Below, in pieces: positions 54,284-62,620 of a DNA stretch of 64,000 nucleotides. The position numbers and the translations under genes were made by a program. This DNA is from Nocardiopsis alba DSM 43377 (GTDB lineage: Bacteria; Actinomycetota; Actinomycetes; Streptosporangiales; Streptosporangiaceae), in contig NZ_ANAC01000010.1 in the NCBI RefSeq assembly GCF_000341225.1, forward strand, positions 1 to 64,000. Direction: 5' to 3'. Under the pieces are notes generated by a model, which saw only the letters and a program-made list of their open reading frames with translations, had not been told where the DNA came from and made no database searches. Each line of letters begins with the position of its first letter. Position 1 is the first letter of the stretch.

Positions 54284-54473
54284 GGGTGACCTCCAACGGG
54301 AGCGCGGGCCGGCCGCGCGCAGGGGGCGGGGGGATCCGGAAGGAGTGTTTCCCGTAGAAGTTACGACTTGGTAGCACAAACGTCAAGAGGCGTGACCCAA
54401 CGTGATCATACCGGGCACGCGCCCTCCCGGGGCCCGCCCGGGAAGGCGCGTGCCCCTCATCGGCCCCGTCCGG

Positions 54474-54656
54474 TCAGGCGGGCTCCGGCTCGGGTTCGGG
54501 CCCCGGAGGGTCGGGGACCGGGCCTGGAGGGCCTGGCTCGGGGTCCGGCAGCGGACTCGGCTCCGGAGGGACCGGCCCCGGCGGCATCGGAGCCGGCGGG
54601 AACGGATCCGGAGGCATGGGATCGGGCTGTCTCAGATCCGGATGGAGGGCGCTCAT
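54474..54656 (-). CDS. 60-residue proline-rich protein
   Basis: ATG 54656 preceded by AGGAGGTGATC, a near-complete anti-16S match six bases away, the strongest ribosome site in the window. After SALHPDLRQ the protein is almost only Pro with Asp, Glu, Gly and Met (PDPMPPDPFPPAPMPPGP and similar), acidic at the C-terminus, probably an extended polyproline helix. No signal peptide. It lies 67 bases downstream of the SDR gene, likely in the same transcript. Function unknown. Confidence 0.65.
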   Translation of the reverse strand: MSALHPDLRQPDPMPPDPFPPAPMPPGPVPPEPSPLPDPEPGPPGPVPDPPGPEPEPEPA

Positions 54657-54723
54657 GCGGATCACCTCCTCTCGATACCGGTCGTCGCGCGTACTCTCGC
54701 CCCTCGTATCGGGCCTCGCGCCA

Positions 54724-55887
54724 TCACCCGTCCTTTCCACTGTCGACGTCCCGCCGACGTTCCTCCGCCCGCGAGCTCTGGTTCATCCGCCTGCCGGCCC
54801 TCTCGTTGAGCGCGGCGACGACACCGACCAGACGTCCGATCCGGCTGTCGGCGGCCTCGGATCCGGAACGTTCCTCCACGCGTTCGGGGGCGCCCGGCAA
54901 CAGTCGCCCTACAAGACGCATACCCGCCTGGGTGAGGCCCGGGGCCACTCCGTGGACGGCCAGGCCGATCCTGGCGATCGGCGAGATCACCAGGAAGCCG
55001 CGTCCGCTCGCGGCGGCGGCCACGATGCGCCGGGCGGCGCGTTCGGCGCTCACACTGAGCAGCGGGGCGCCAGCGGCCAGCGCGAACCACGCGTACTCGC
55101 GTTCGGGGTTTCCACTGAAGACCACCCCGCGGTGCGAACCGGTGCGCATCAGCCCCGGAACGACGGTGACCACACGGACCCCGCTCCCCCCGGACTCGGC
55201 GGCCATGCCCTCGGACAGCGCCGCCCAGGCGTGCTTGGCGGCCGAGTACGGCAGCAGGTGCGGCACCGACAGGTAGGCGCCGATGGAGGTGATGTTGACG
55301 ATGGTGCCGCCTCGTCCGCGCATCCTCTCCATCGCGGCGCGGGACAGGTGGAAGGGGCCCCAGAACATGACGTCCATGGCCTGGACGAAGGCGTCGTCGG
55401 GCAGGGTCCTCTGGGGGCCGACCCGCATGATCCCGGCGCTGTTGACCACCACGTCCAACCGGCCGAAACGCTCGACCGCGTCGTCGAGCAGGGAGTCGAC
55501 CGCCTCCGGGTCGGTGACGTCGCAGACCACGCCGAGGGCCTCCACACCGCGGCCGGTGAGCTCGGCGACCGCCCGGTCCAGATCCTCCCGTCCTCGGGCG
55601 CAGATCACCACCGAGGCCCCACCGGCCCCGAACTCCCGGGCCAGCTGGAGACCGAGGCCGCGCGACCCTCCGGTGACGAGCACGACCCGGCCGTTCATCC
55701 GTCGGGCGCGACGGCGTTCGGACAGGGCGGAGGCACCGGCCCCGAGGGCGGCCGCGGCCGCTCCCCAGGCGAGGAGCTCCGCCCCGCTCCGACCCGCGGA
55801 CACCGGTGTCGACTCCCGTGAGCGGCGGTGGCGTCTCCACAACCACCGGGCTCCGGCCAGGGTCAGGGTCGTCCTCAGACCTCGCAT
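54724..55887 (-). CDS. Short-chain dehydrogenase/reductase with N- and C-terminal extensions
   Basis: 387 residues, ATG with GGGGAG upstream. N-terminal basic segment and a hydrophobic stretch (about 36-52, LLAWGAAAAALGAGASAL) suggest membrane association. Classical SDR core (about 66-270): VLVTGGSRGLGLQLA, VVNSAGIM, NITSIGAY and catalytic PYSAAKHA. The C-terminal 100 residues are Arg/Glu-rich. NAD(P)-dependent oxidoreductase of unknown substrate; lipid or quinone-like substrates fit membrane association. Confidence 0.85.
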   Translation of the reverse strand: MRGLRTTLTLAGARWLWRRHRRSRESTPVSAGRSGAELLAWGAAAAALGAGASALSERRRARRMNGRVVLVTGGSRGLGLQLAREFGAGGASVVICARGREDLDRAVAELTGRGVEALGVVCDVTDPEAVDSLLDDAVERFGRLDVVVNSAGIMRVGPQRTLPDDAFVQAMDVMFWGPFHLSRAAMERMRGRGGTIVNITSIGAYLSVPHLLPYSAAKHAWAALSEGMAAESGGSGVRVVTVVPGLMRTGSHRGVVFSGNPEREYAWFALAAGAPLLSVSAERAARRIVAAAASGRGFLVISPIARIGLAVHGVAPGLTQAGMRLVGRLLPGAPERVEERSGSEAADSRIGRLVGVVAALNERAGRRMNQSSRAEERRRDVDSGKDG

Positions 55888-56085
55888 CGGTGCTCCCCTG
55901 CGGCGCGTGCGCGTCGATGGGTCCGTCCCATGTACTCCCCTGTTCGGGTCGAGTGCGTCGGTGGGGGATGTGGGGACACAGTTACCCGGTGCTCCGTGGG
56001 AGAAAACCGTGTCTGGGAAGAGATGGAGAACCCGGGCCTTCGCCTTGGGACGGCCCGGGTCCCTCGAACCCCCACCGGGCCCGGA

Positions 56086-56733
56086 TCAGCGCAGGACGAA
56101 CTCTCCTTCGGGGCCGCGCAGGACCGCCTCCAGCGAAGGGGCGTCCCCTCGGACGACCTCCAGGTCCACTCCGAGGGCGGACAGGACCGGGGACAGGGAG
56201 TCGGGGTCGGGATGCTCGGCGCGCAGGGACACCAACTCCAGGGCGGGCAGGTCCCCCAGCCCCGGCTGCGGGGTGTCGCCCCAGTCGATGAGGAAGGGGA
56301 CCGGGGCCGGGTAGTGGTCGGCCTCCCGTTTGGCCAGCAGCCAGCGCAGGACCGACCCTTCGGGGGTGGTCCGGGACCATGGTTCGACGTCTCCCGGGTC
56401 GTGCCCGACCGCTCGGGCGCGTTCCACCGCGGCCTCCAGGTCGCCTTCGACCCGGACCGCGAACGTGGCCAGGTGGGGGTGGTCCAGCGTGGCCAGGCCG
56501 AACACCGGCACCGGACCGGGGTCGGCCCGCTCCGGGTCGGGGCCGACGATCTCCAGGTAGTGGGGCACCCGCCGTCCGTCCACGGTGAGGGCGATCAGGG
56601 CGTTGGCCGAACCGACCGGGTGGCTTCCGCCCCGGACCGGAGCGACCCCCGAGAGGTCCGCGAAGGCCGGTAGGGCGGTCTCCAGGTCCGGGACGGCGTA
56701 GACCAGGTGGTCGAGGGTGGCGGGGATGCTCAT
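56086..56733 (-). CDS. Glyoxalase-like (VOC, glyoxalase_3) protein
   Basis: 215 residues from ATG 56733, overlapping the upstream stop as ATGA. ATLDHLVYAVPDLETALPAFADLSG opens the first beta-alpha-beta unit; ALTVDGRRVPHYLEIVGPDP is a metal-side strand; HYPAPVPFLIDWGDTPQPG is typical of the glyoxalase_3 subgroup. Last gene of the KPN_01854-type operon. Likely a small-molecule enzyme; substrate unknown. Confidence 0.8.
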   Translation of the reverse strand: MSIPATLDHLVYAVPDLETALPAFADLSGVAPVRGGSHPVGSANALIALTVDGRRVPHYLEIVGPDPERADPGPVPVFGLATLDHPHLATFAVRVEGDLEAAVERARAVGHDPGDVEPWSRTTPEGSVLRWLLAKREADHYPAPVPFLIDWGDTPQPGLGDLPALELVSLRAEHPDPDSLSPVLSALGVDLEVVRGDAPSLEAVLRGPEGEFVLR

Positions 56734-57419
56734 CGGTCTCCCTCCGGGGTCGCACGGCCCGAGGCCGTACGGCCGGGCCGGTCGTGCGGATGTACGGGCT
56801 CCCCCAAGGAGAGCATGAGCCGGTTGGCCCAGTTGAAGAAGGACGCGCTGTTGATCACGTCGCCGATCTCGATGTCGGACAGCCCGTGGGCCCGCAGCTC
56901 GTCCACGTGCTCGGGGCCGAACTCCACGGGGGTCCGGGACAGGGCGACCGCCGCGCGGACCACGGCGTTCCAGAGCCGGTCGCCGGTGTCGGTGTCCACG
57001 CCCTCGGCCAGCAGGCGGTCGACGTCCTCGCCCCGGGAGGAGAAGCGGGCGGCCAGGCGCGCGTGCACGGAGGCGCAGAACACGCAGCCGTTGAACCGGG
57101 ACACCGCGGCCGCGGCGAGCTCGCGTTCGGCCCGGGGCAGTCCGCCCTCGGTGTTGTGGAAGATGTCGAAGTCGGTGCGGGTCCGCGCCTCCAGGGCGTC
57201 CGGGTCGCGGACCAGCAGCGCGAAGTAGGGCATCCGGGCCCTGGATTCCTCGACCAGGGCCTCTCGGTGGCGCGGGGTCAGTTCGTCCTCGGTCAGGGGC
57301 GCGAGCCAGGGCAGCCAGCCCACGGTCGAGCGGGTGAAGTGCTCGGGCCGACGGGAGTCGGGGTGCTCGGTGACGAGGTCGGGAGCGGTCGCGACGGTGT
57401 TCTCGGGTACGGCGTTCAC
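56730..57419 (-). CDS. Alkylhydroperoxidase-domain protein, Avi_7169 family
   Basis: 229 residues from GTG 57419 (GTGA overlap with the upstream gene; GGAGG 10 bases before). AhpD-like fold with the CxxC active site in SRFNGCVFCASVHARLAARF, and SDIEIGDVINSASFFNWANRLM, the family end motif. The C-terminal His/Pro/Arg tail (HPHDRPGRTASGR) is variable. Such proteins reduce peroxides or act as thiol-disulfide enzymes; here it pairs with the CxxC-less relative encoded next to it. Confidence 0.85.
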   Translation of the reverse strand: MNAVPENTVATAPDLVTEHPDSRRPEHFTRSTVGWLPWLAPLTEDELTPRHREALVEESRARMPYFALLVRDPDALEARTRTDFDIFHNTEGGLPRAERELAAAAVSRFNGCVFCASVHARLAARFSSRGEDVDRLLAEGVDTDTGDRLWNAVVRAAVALSRTPVEFGPEHVDELRAHGLSDIEIGDVINSASFFNWANRLMLSLGEPVHPHDRPGRTASGRATPEGDR

Positions 57420-58021
57420 GATCGGGCGTCCTCCGTTCGCGTGGAGAGGGCCTCCAGCCCGTGGACCAGCCGGATCTGGAAGGCCAGGAAGGAGACGAGC
57501 TGGGAGAGGGTGACGATGTCGGTGGTGGTCCATCCGGCGGCGGCCAGGGCGCGCAGGTCGTCCGGTCCGGCCTCACGGGGACGCAGTACGAGCAGGTGGG
57601 CGTGTTCCAACGCGGTGGCCACGGCCTCGCCGAGCAGGGCGCGTTCGGGGTCGGACACCGTCAGGGTCGGTCCGTCGGTGGACTCGTCCACCAGGCCGTC
57701 CTCGCGGTGGCGACCGGCGGGTCCGTGGGCCCGCGCCCACTCCCCCAGGGCGACGACCGTGTTCGCGGCGTCGTCTCCGGCCCGTTCCCGGGCCAGGCCT
57801 TCATAGTGGTCACCGAGCCGGGAGGCCTCGTGCAGGGTCGCCACGAAGACGGCGATGAGCGCGCGTGTCGCGTGAGGGACGCCGCCCGGGTCGGCGGGTT
57901 CGATCAGGGCCCGGTGGCTGAGCCGGGCGTTGGCCCGGGCCTCGGGCCGGGCGGCCCGCACACGGTCCAGGGGACTTCCGGGCGTGATGTCGAGCAGACG
58001 GTCGACGAGATCGTCCGTCAT
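57416..58021 (-). CDS. CMD-domain protein, Avi_7170 family
   Basis: 201 residues. Carboxymuconolactone-decarboxylase-like helical fold: SHRALIEPADPGGVPHATRALIAVFVATLHEA is represented by its phrases PGGVPHATRALIA and FVATLHEA; LRALAAAGWTTTDIVTLSQLVSFLAFQIRL is the CMD core. It lacks the CxxC pair, so it is probably a structural or regulatory partner of the Avi_7169-type protein. Stop overlaps the next start (GTGA). Confidence 0.84.
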   Translation of the reverse strand: MTDDLVDRLLDITPGSPLDRVRAARPEARANARLSHRALIEPADPGGVPHATRALIAVFVATLHEASRLGDHYEGLARERAGDDAANTVVALGEWARAHGPAGRHREDGLVDESTDGPTLTVSDPERALLGEAVATALEHAHLLVLRPREAGPDDLRALAAAGWTTTDIVTLSQLVSFLAFQIRLVHGLEALSTRTEDARS

Positions 58022-58055
58022 GTGGCCTCCTTCGAGGAATGGGTTCGTCGGCGGG

Positions 58056-59072
58056 TCAGGCGCCGAGATCGATGTCGTTCCGGGTCCAGCCGAGCTCGGG
58101 GGCGACCCGGGTGGCGATGAGCTCCATGGAGCGCAGCACGTACTCGTGCGGCGGATCCACCGAGTGGACCTGGAAGGACAGGTGGGTGGCGCGCCGGAGC
58201 GCGGTGTCCCGGGAGAGCGACTCCAGGACGTCCTCCGGGGTACCGACGTGGGCGTCCAGCCGGGCCAGGAGCTCTTCCACCGGCAGCCGGTCGACCTCGT
58301 CGCCGAGGGTGGAGCGGGCGAAGCGGGTGTTGCGGTAGCCGTGTTCGGCCAGACGGAGCGCCTCCTGTCGGTCGTCGGCGACGAACAGGGTCCGGGCCAC
58401 GCTGATCCGGGGAGCCGCCCCCGGCGCCAGATGGTCCAGGTAGGCGTCGATGATGGGGTTCTGGATGTCCCACAGCGTGGTCTCGGGCGCCTCGGCCGGG
58501 CGGGGCTGGGTGCGCGAGAGCATCAACCCGTCGCCGCGTTCGGCGGCCGTCACCGCGAGCGGGCTGGAGAAGGTGGCGAACCAGAGCCGTTCCAGGAGCT
58601 CGGGCCGGGCCGGATGGAGCCGGTTCGAGGTGCCGTCGAAGGCCTCCCCCGCCAGCGCCGCGAGGAGCGCCTCGCGTTTGCGGGCGAACACCTCGCGCCG
58701 TTCGGTGAACTCCACCCCGAAGCTGGGGAAGGTGGAGGGGGTCCCTCCGGAGCCGATCCCCACCTCCAGGCGTCCCTCGCTGAGCAGATCCAGGACGGAG
58801 GCGTCCTCGGCCACCCGGATCGGGTCCTCCAGTGGCAGGGTGACCACGCCGGTCCCCAACCGGATCCGTTCGGTCCGGGCCGCGGCCCGGGCCAGGAACA
58901 CCAGGGGCGAGGGCAGGCCGCCCTCGTCCCCGTCGAAGTGGTGCTGGGCGACCCAGGCGCTGTCGTAGCCGAGGGCCTCGGCGTGCCGGATCTGTTCGAG
59001 GGCCAGACGGTAGCGTTCCGCCGGGGGCGCGTCGTCCAGCACCCGGGTGAAGAAACCGAGCTGTTCGGGCAT
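58056..59072 (-). CDS. FMN-dependent luciferase-like monooxygenase, KPN_01858 family
   Basis: 338 residues. LLM barrel: QLGFFTRVLDDAPPAERYRLAL, GYDSAWVAQHHFDGDEGG, RIRLGTGVVTLPLEDPIRVAEDASVLD, GRLEVGIGSGGTP and a C-terminal PEDVLESLSRD segment. The putative FMN monooxygenase family KPN_01858 is defined by co-occurrence with the ABC transporter and AhpD-like genes seen here. It probably oxidises an imported sulfur- or nitrogen-containing compound. It follows the ATPase gene by 33 bases. Confidence 0.86.
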   Translation of the reverse strand: MPEQLGFFTRVLDDAPPAERYRLALEQIRHAEALGYDSAWVAQHHFDGDEGGLPSPLVFLARAAARTERIRLGTGVVTLPLEDPIRVAEDASVLDLLSEGRLEVGIGSGGTPSTFPSFGVEFTERREVFARKREALLAALAGEAFDGTSNRLHPARPELLERLWFATFSSPLAVTAAERGDGLMLSRTQPRPAEAPETTLWDIQNPIIDAYLDHLAPGAAPRISVARTLFVADDRQEALRLAEHGYRNTRFARSTLGDEVDRLPVEELLARLDAHVGTPEDVLESLSRDTALRRATHLSFQVHSVDPPHEYVLRSMELIATRVAPELGWTRNDIDLGA

Positions 59073-59105
59073 GGCCGTGCTCCTTGTGATGTCGTCGCGG
59101 ATGGT

Positions 59106-60779
59106 TCAGGGGCGGGCCGGGAGCGCGGGCTCCCGACGGCCGGGGATGGCCTCGATGAGGCCGCGCGTGTACTCGTGGCGGGGATCGGCGAAGACCTTCT
59201 CGGTCACGCCGGACTCCACCACCCGACCGCCGCGCATCACCGACAGGGTGTGCGAGAGGCGCCGCACCACCGCGAGGTCGTGCGAGATGAACAGGTAGGT
59301 CAGTCCCAGATCCTCCTGGAGTCGTTCGAGCAGGTCGAGGATCTGCGCCTGGACGGTGACGTCGAGCGCCGAGACGGGTTCGTCCAGGACCACGACCTCG
59401 GGTCGCAGCACCAGGGCTCGGGCGATGGCCACGCGTTGGCGCTGGCCGCCGGAGAGTTCCCGGGGTCGACGGTCGCTCAGGTGCGTCGGGAGCGCGACCC
59501 GCTCCAGGAACTCGGCGACCGTGCGCGCGCGTTCGGCTCTGTCACCGATCCGGTAGTTGACCAGGGGTTCGGCGACGATGGAGCCGACCGTCCGCCGGGG
59601 ATCGAGCGAGCCGTAGGGGTTCTGGTAGACCATCTGGAGCCGACGGCGCAGGTCGCGCAGGCCCCTGCCCCGGAGCGGGCCGATCTCCGTTCCCCCGACC
59701 GACACCTCGCCGGAGGTGGGGCGGCGAAAGCCCATGACGGCGCGGGCGGTGGTGGTCTTGCCCGAGCCGGACTCCCCCACGATCGCGTGGGTGGTGCCCG
59801 GCGTCACCGTGAAGGAGACCCCGTCCACGGCGCGGAACCGGTCCCGGCGGGTTCCGAACTCCTGCACCAGGTCCGTGACGGCGATCGCCGGTGGCAGGTC
59901 GGCCCGTTCGGCGAGCAGGGCGGCGGTCCGTTCGGCGGTGCGGTGCCCCGCGCCGTTCAGGGCGGGGGCGTCGGCGACCAGCCGCCGGGTGTAGGCGTGG
60001 CCCGGTGTGGACAGCACCGTCGCCGTGTCGCCGGCCTCCCGGACGCGACCGCCTTCGAGCACCACCACCCGGTCCGCCCGGTCGGAGGCCACCGCGAGGT
60101 CGTGGGTGATGAACAGGACCGACGTGCCGTCCTCCGTTCTGAGTTCGTCGATCAGGTCGAGGACGGTCCGCTGCACGGTGACGTCGAGGGCGCTGGTGGC
60201 CTCGTCGGCGATGATCAGCTCCGGGCGCAGGGCGATCGCCGCGGCGATGAGGACGCGTTGACGCATGCCCCCGGAGAGTTCGTGCGGGTACTGGCGGGCC
60301 CGACGTTCCGGATCGGGGATGCCCACGCGTTCCAGGAGTTCGAGCACCCGGGCGCGGATCCGCCGTTCGTCGGCCCATCGGTGGATCCGCATGACCTCGG
60401 CGATCGCGTCCCCGATCCGCTTGACGGGGTTGAGTGAGGTGCCGGGGTCCTGCGGGACGAGTCCCACCCTTCTCCCCCGCACCGACTCCATCCGCCTGTC
60501 GCTCCACGAGGTGATGTCGGTGCCGTTGAGGCGGATCCGGCCACCGGTCACCCGTCCGTTGTCGGGCAGGAGACCGATGACGGCCTGCGCGGTGGTGCTC
60601 TTTCCGGAACCGGACTCGCCGACCACCGCGACCACCTCGCCGGGATGGACGGTCAGGGAGACGCCGTGCAGGACCGGGGTCTCCACGTGGCGAGAGGTGT
60701 AGGCGACGGTGAGGTCCTCGACCTCCAGCACCGGTGTGGTGCCGTCCGGGTCGGAGACGTCGGATCGGTTGCGGGTCAT
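59106..60779 (-). CDS. Fused ABC ATPase pair, oligopeptide/nickel family (DppD-DppF type)
   Basis: 557 residues from ATG 60779, which overlaps the permease stop. Two complete ATPase units: unit 1 Walker A GESGSGKST, signature LSGGMRQRVLIAAAI, Walker B LIIADEATSALD; unit 2 Walker A GESGSGKTT, signature LSGGQRQRVAIARAL, Walker B VVLDEPVSALD. The linker carries the C-terminal oligopeptide-transporter phrase PGHAYTRRLVADAP, repeated as RHEYTRGLIEAIPG. It energises the two permeases encoded upstream. Confidence 0.93.
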   Translation of the reverse strand: MTRNRSDVSDPDGTTPVLEVEDLTVAYTSRHVETPVLHGVSLTVHPGEVVAVVGESGSGKSTTAQAVIGLLPDNGRVTGGRIRLNGTDITSWSDRRMESVRGRRVGLVPQDPGTSLNPVKRIGDAIAEVMRIHRWADERRIRARVLELLERVGIPDPERRARQYPHELSGGMRQRVLIAAAIALRPELIIADEATSALDVTVQRTVLDLIDELRTEDGTSVLFITHDLAVASDRADRVVVLEGGRVREAGDTATVLSTPGHAYTRRLVADAPALNGAGHRTAERTAALLAERADLPPAIAVTDLVQEFGTRRDRFRAVDGVSFTVTPGTTHAIVGESGSGKTTTARAVMGFRRPTSGEVSVGGTEIGPLRGRGLRDLRRRLQMVYQNPYGSLDPRRTVGSIVAEPLVNYRIGDRAERARTVAEFLERVALPTHLSDRRPRELSGGQRQRVAIARALVLRPEVVVLDEPVSALDVTVQAQILDLLERLQEDLGLTYLFISHDLAVVRRLSHTLSVMRGGRVVESGVTEKVFADPRHEYTRGLIEAIPGRREPALPARP

Positions 60780-61651
60780 GCTCTCCCCCGTCGTGCGATC
60801 GAGGCGCTGATCCGGTTCGCGGACAACACGACCGCGACGACGACCAGGCCGGGAAGGGTGGTGAGCCACCAGGAGGTGGCCACGTAGTCGCGCCCCTCGG
60901 CGATCATCAGCCCCCACTCGGGGGTGGGCGGCGGGGCGCCGTAGCCCAGGAATCCGAGGGTGGAGATGGCCAGGATCGCGGTGCCGAACTGGAGCGCCGC
61001 CAGGGCCGCCACCGCGGTCAGGGAGTTGGGCAGCACGTGCCGCCACAACACCGTGAGGAAACGGCCCCCGCCGGCGTAGGCGGCCTCCACGTAGTCGGTG
61101 GCGCGCACCCGCACCACCTCGGAACGGGCCAGCCGGGCGAAGGCGGCGACACCCGCCACGCCCACCGCGAAGGCGATCTGGGCGGTGCCGAAGCCCAACA
61201 CGATCACCACGCTCAGCGACAGCAGCAGCGAGGGAACGGCCAACAGGACGTCGACCACCCGCATCAGGACGTCCTCCACCAGACCGCCCACGGTCCCGGC
61301 GACGGCGCCGATCAGCGTGCCCGCCACCAACCCGACGGTGACCGCGATCAGGGCCCCGGAGAGCGAGTGGACCGAGCCGTACACCACCCGGGCGAACACG
61401 TCACGGCCGGTGGCGTCGGTACCGAACGGGTACTCGGCGTCCGGAGGGCGCAGGGCGTCGGCCGCGACCCCGGCGACCGGGTCGGCGGAGGTGAACAGGC
61501 CCGGGGCCAAGGCCCAGGCCACCGCCACGAGGACGACCAGCCAGGCCAGGGCGGTGCCCACGTCCACCCGCCGCAGCCGTTCGAGGGCGCTCGGGCGGGC
61601 CGGGACCGATCCCGTGACCGTCGCGGATCGGGTCGAGGTGTTCGGGTTCAC
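60776..61651 (-). CDS. ABC permease, DppC type
   Basis: 291 residues from GTG 61651 (GTGA overlap with the upstream permease). About six helices; FGTDATGRDVFARVVYGSVHSL before helix 2 and DYVEAAYAGGGRFLTVLWRHVLPNSLTAVAALAALQFG in the coupling region (phrases DYVEAAYAGGG and WRHVLPNSL) are DppC hallmarks. Forms a heterodimer with the DppB-type permease. Confidence 0.9.
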   Translation of the reverse strand: MNPNTSTRSATVTGSVPARPSALERLRRVDVGTALAWLVVLVAVAWALAPGLFTSADPVAGVAADALRPPDAEYPFGTDATGRDVFARVVYGSVHSLSGALIAVTVGLVAGTLIGAVAGTVGGLVEDVLMRVVDVLLAVPSLLLSLSVVIVLGFGTAQIAFAVGVAGVAAFARLARSEVVRVRATDYVEAAYAGGGRFLTVLWRHVLPNSLTAVAALAALQFGTAILAISTLGFLGYGAPPPTPEWGLMIAEGRDYVATSWWLTTLPGLVVVAVVLSANRISASIARRGRA

Positions 61652-62589
61652 GCGGCCGCACCCGCCTTCGTTCTCAAGCGCGGATCCAGCAGGGGGTAGA
61701 GCAGGTCCACGCACAGGTTGATCAGGACGAACACGGTGGCGGTGAGCAGGACGACGGCCTGGAGGACCGCCACGTCCTGGTTGCCGACCGCCTGTTCGGT
61801 GAGCCGGCCGAGACCGGCCCGACCGAACACGGTCTCGGTGACCACGGCGCCGCCGATCAGCTCACCGAACAGCACGCCCGCCATGGTCAACGCGGGCAGC
61901 AGGGCGTTCCCGGCGACATCGCGCCACAACACCCGGTGGTGGCCCGCTCCTCGGGACCGCACCACGGTGACGAAGGGCCGGGTGTACACCTCGTCGATGC
62001 TCCGCACGAGGATCTGGGCCAGGGGCGCCGAGATCGGGACCGCCAGGGTCAGGACCGGCAGGATCAGCCCCTCCACCGGCCCCGGCGCGATCACCGACAC
62101 CAGGCCGAGCCGGAAGGAGAACACCTGGACCAACAGGATGCCGAGCCAGAACACCGGGACCGAGACGAACAGCGACGGCAGGGCCCGCAGGGCGCCGCGG
62201 ATCCAGGAGAGCCGCGGATAGGTCGACAGGAAGGCGATCCCCACGGCGAGGATCACCGCCACGACGAACCCCAGCGAGGCCAGCAGGAGCGTGCCCGGCA
62301 GGGCCTCGGCGATCATCCGGCTCACCGGCGTACCGCTCTGGACCGAGTAGCCGAAGTCCCCCCTCAGAAAGCCCAGGAGGGTGTGGAGGAACTGTCGGTG
62401 GGCGGGGACGTCCACACCGTAGGCCTCGCGCAGGGCGGCGATCTGTTCCGGAGACAGCCCCAGTTCGGGGTTCTCGAACCTGATCATGACGGCGTCGCCG
62501 GGCATGGCCTGGAGGAGGACGAACGCCGCGGTGAACGCGGCGAACAGCACCACCACGGCCTGTCCGACCCGTCGGAGTACGTAACGCAT
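61648..62589 (-). CDS. ABC permease, DppB type
   Basis: 313 residues. MRYVLRRVGQAVVVLFAAFT and MPGDAVMIRF at the start, GDFGYSVQSGTPVSRMI, then coupling loop RPFVTVVRSRGAGHHRVLWRDVAGNALLP and ETVFGRAGLGRLTEQAV, all DppB-type. About six helices. It follows the binding-protein gene by 31 bases. Confidence 0.9.
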   Translation of the reverse strand: MRYVLRRVGQAVVVLFAAFTAAFVLLQAMPGDAVMIRFENPELGLSPEQIAALREAYGVDVPAHRQFLHTLLGFLRGDFGYSVQSGTPVSRMIAEALPGTLLLASLGFVVAVILAVGIAFLSTYPRLSWIRGALRALPSLFVSVPVFWLGILLVQVFSFRLGLVSVIAPGPVEGLILPVLTLAVPISAPLAQILVRSIDEVYTRPFVTVVRSRGAGHHRVLWRDVAGNALLPALTMAGVLFGELIGGAVVTETVFGRAGLGRLTEQAVGNQDVAVLQAVVLLTATVFVLINLCVDLLYPLLDPRLRTKAGAAA

Positions 62590-62620
62590 ACGAGCTCCTC
62601 CTCACTGAGTCCGGGGACCG

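Noticed and set aside
54295-54305. GGGAGCGC near the cellulase start as a CelR/CebR operator
   Set aside because: Only one half of the known TGGGAGCGCTCCCA palindrome is present.
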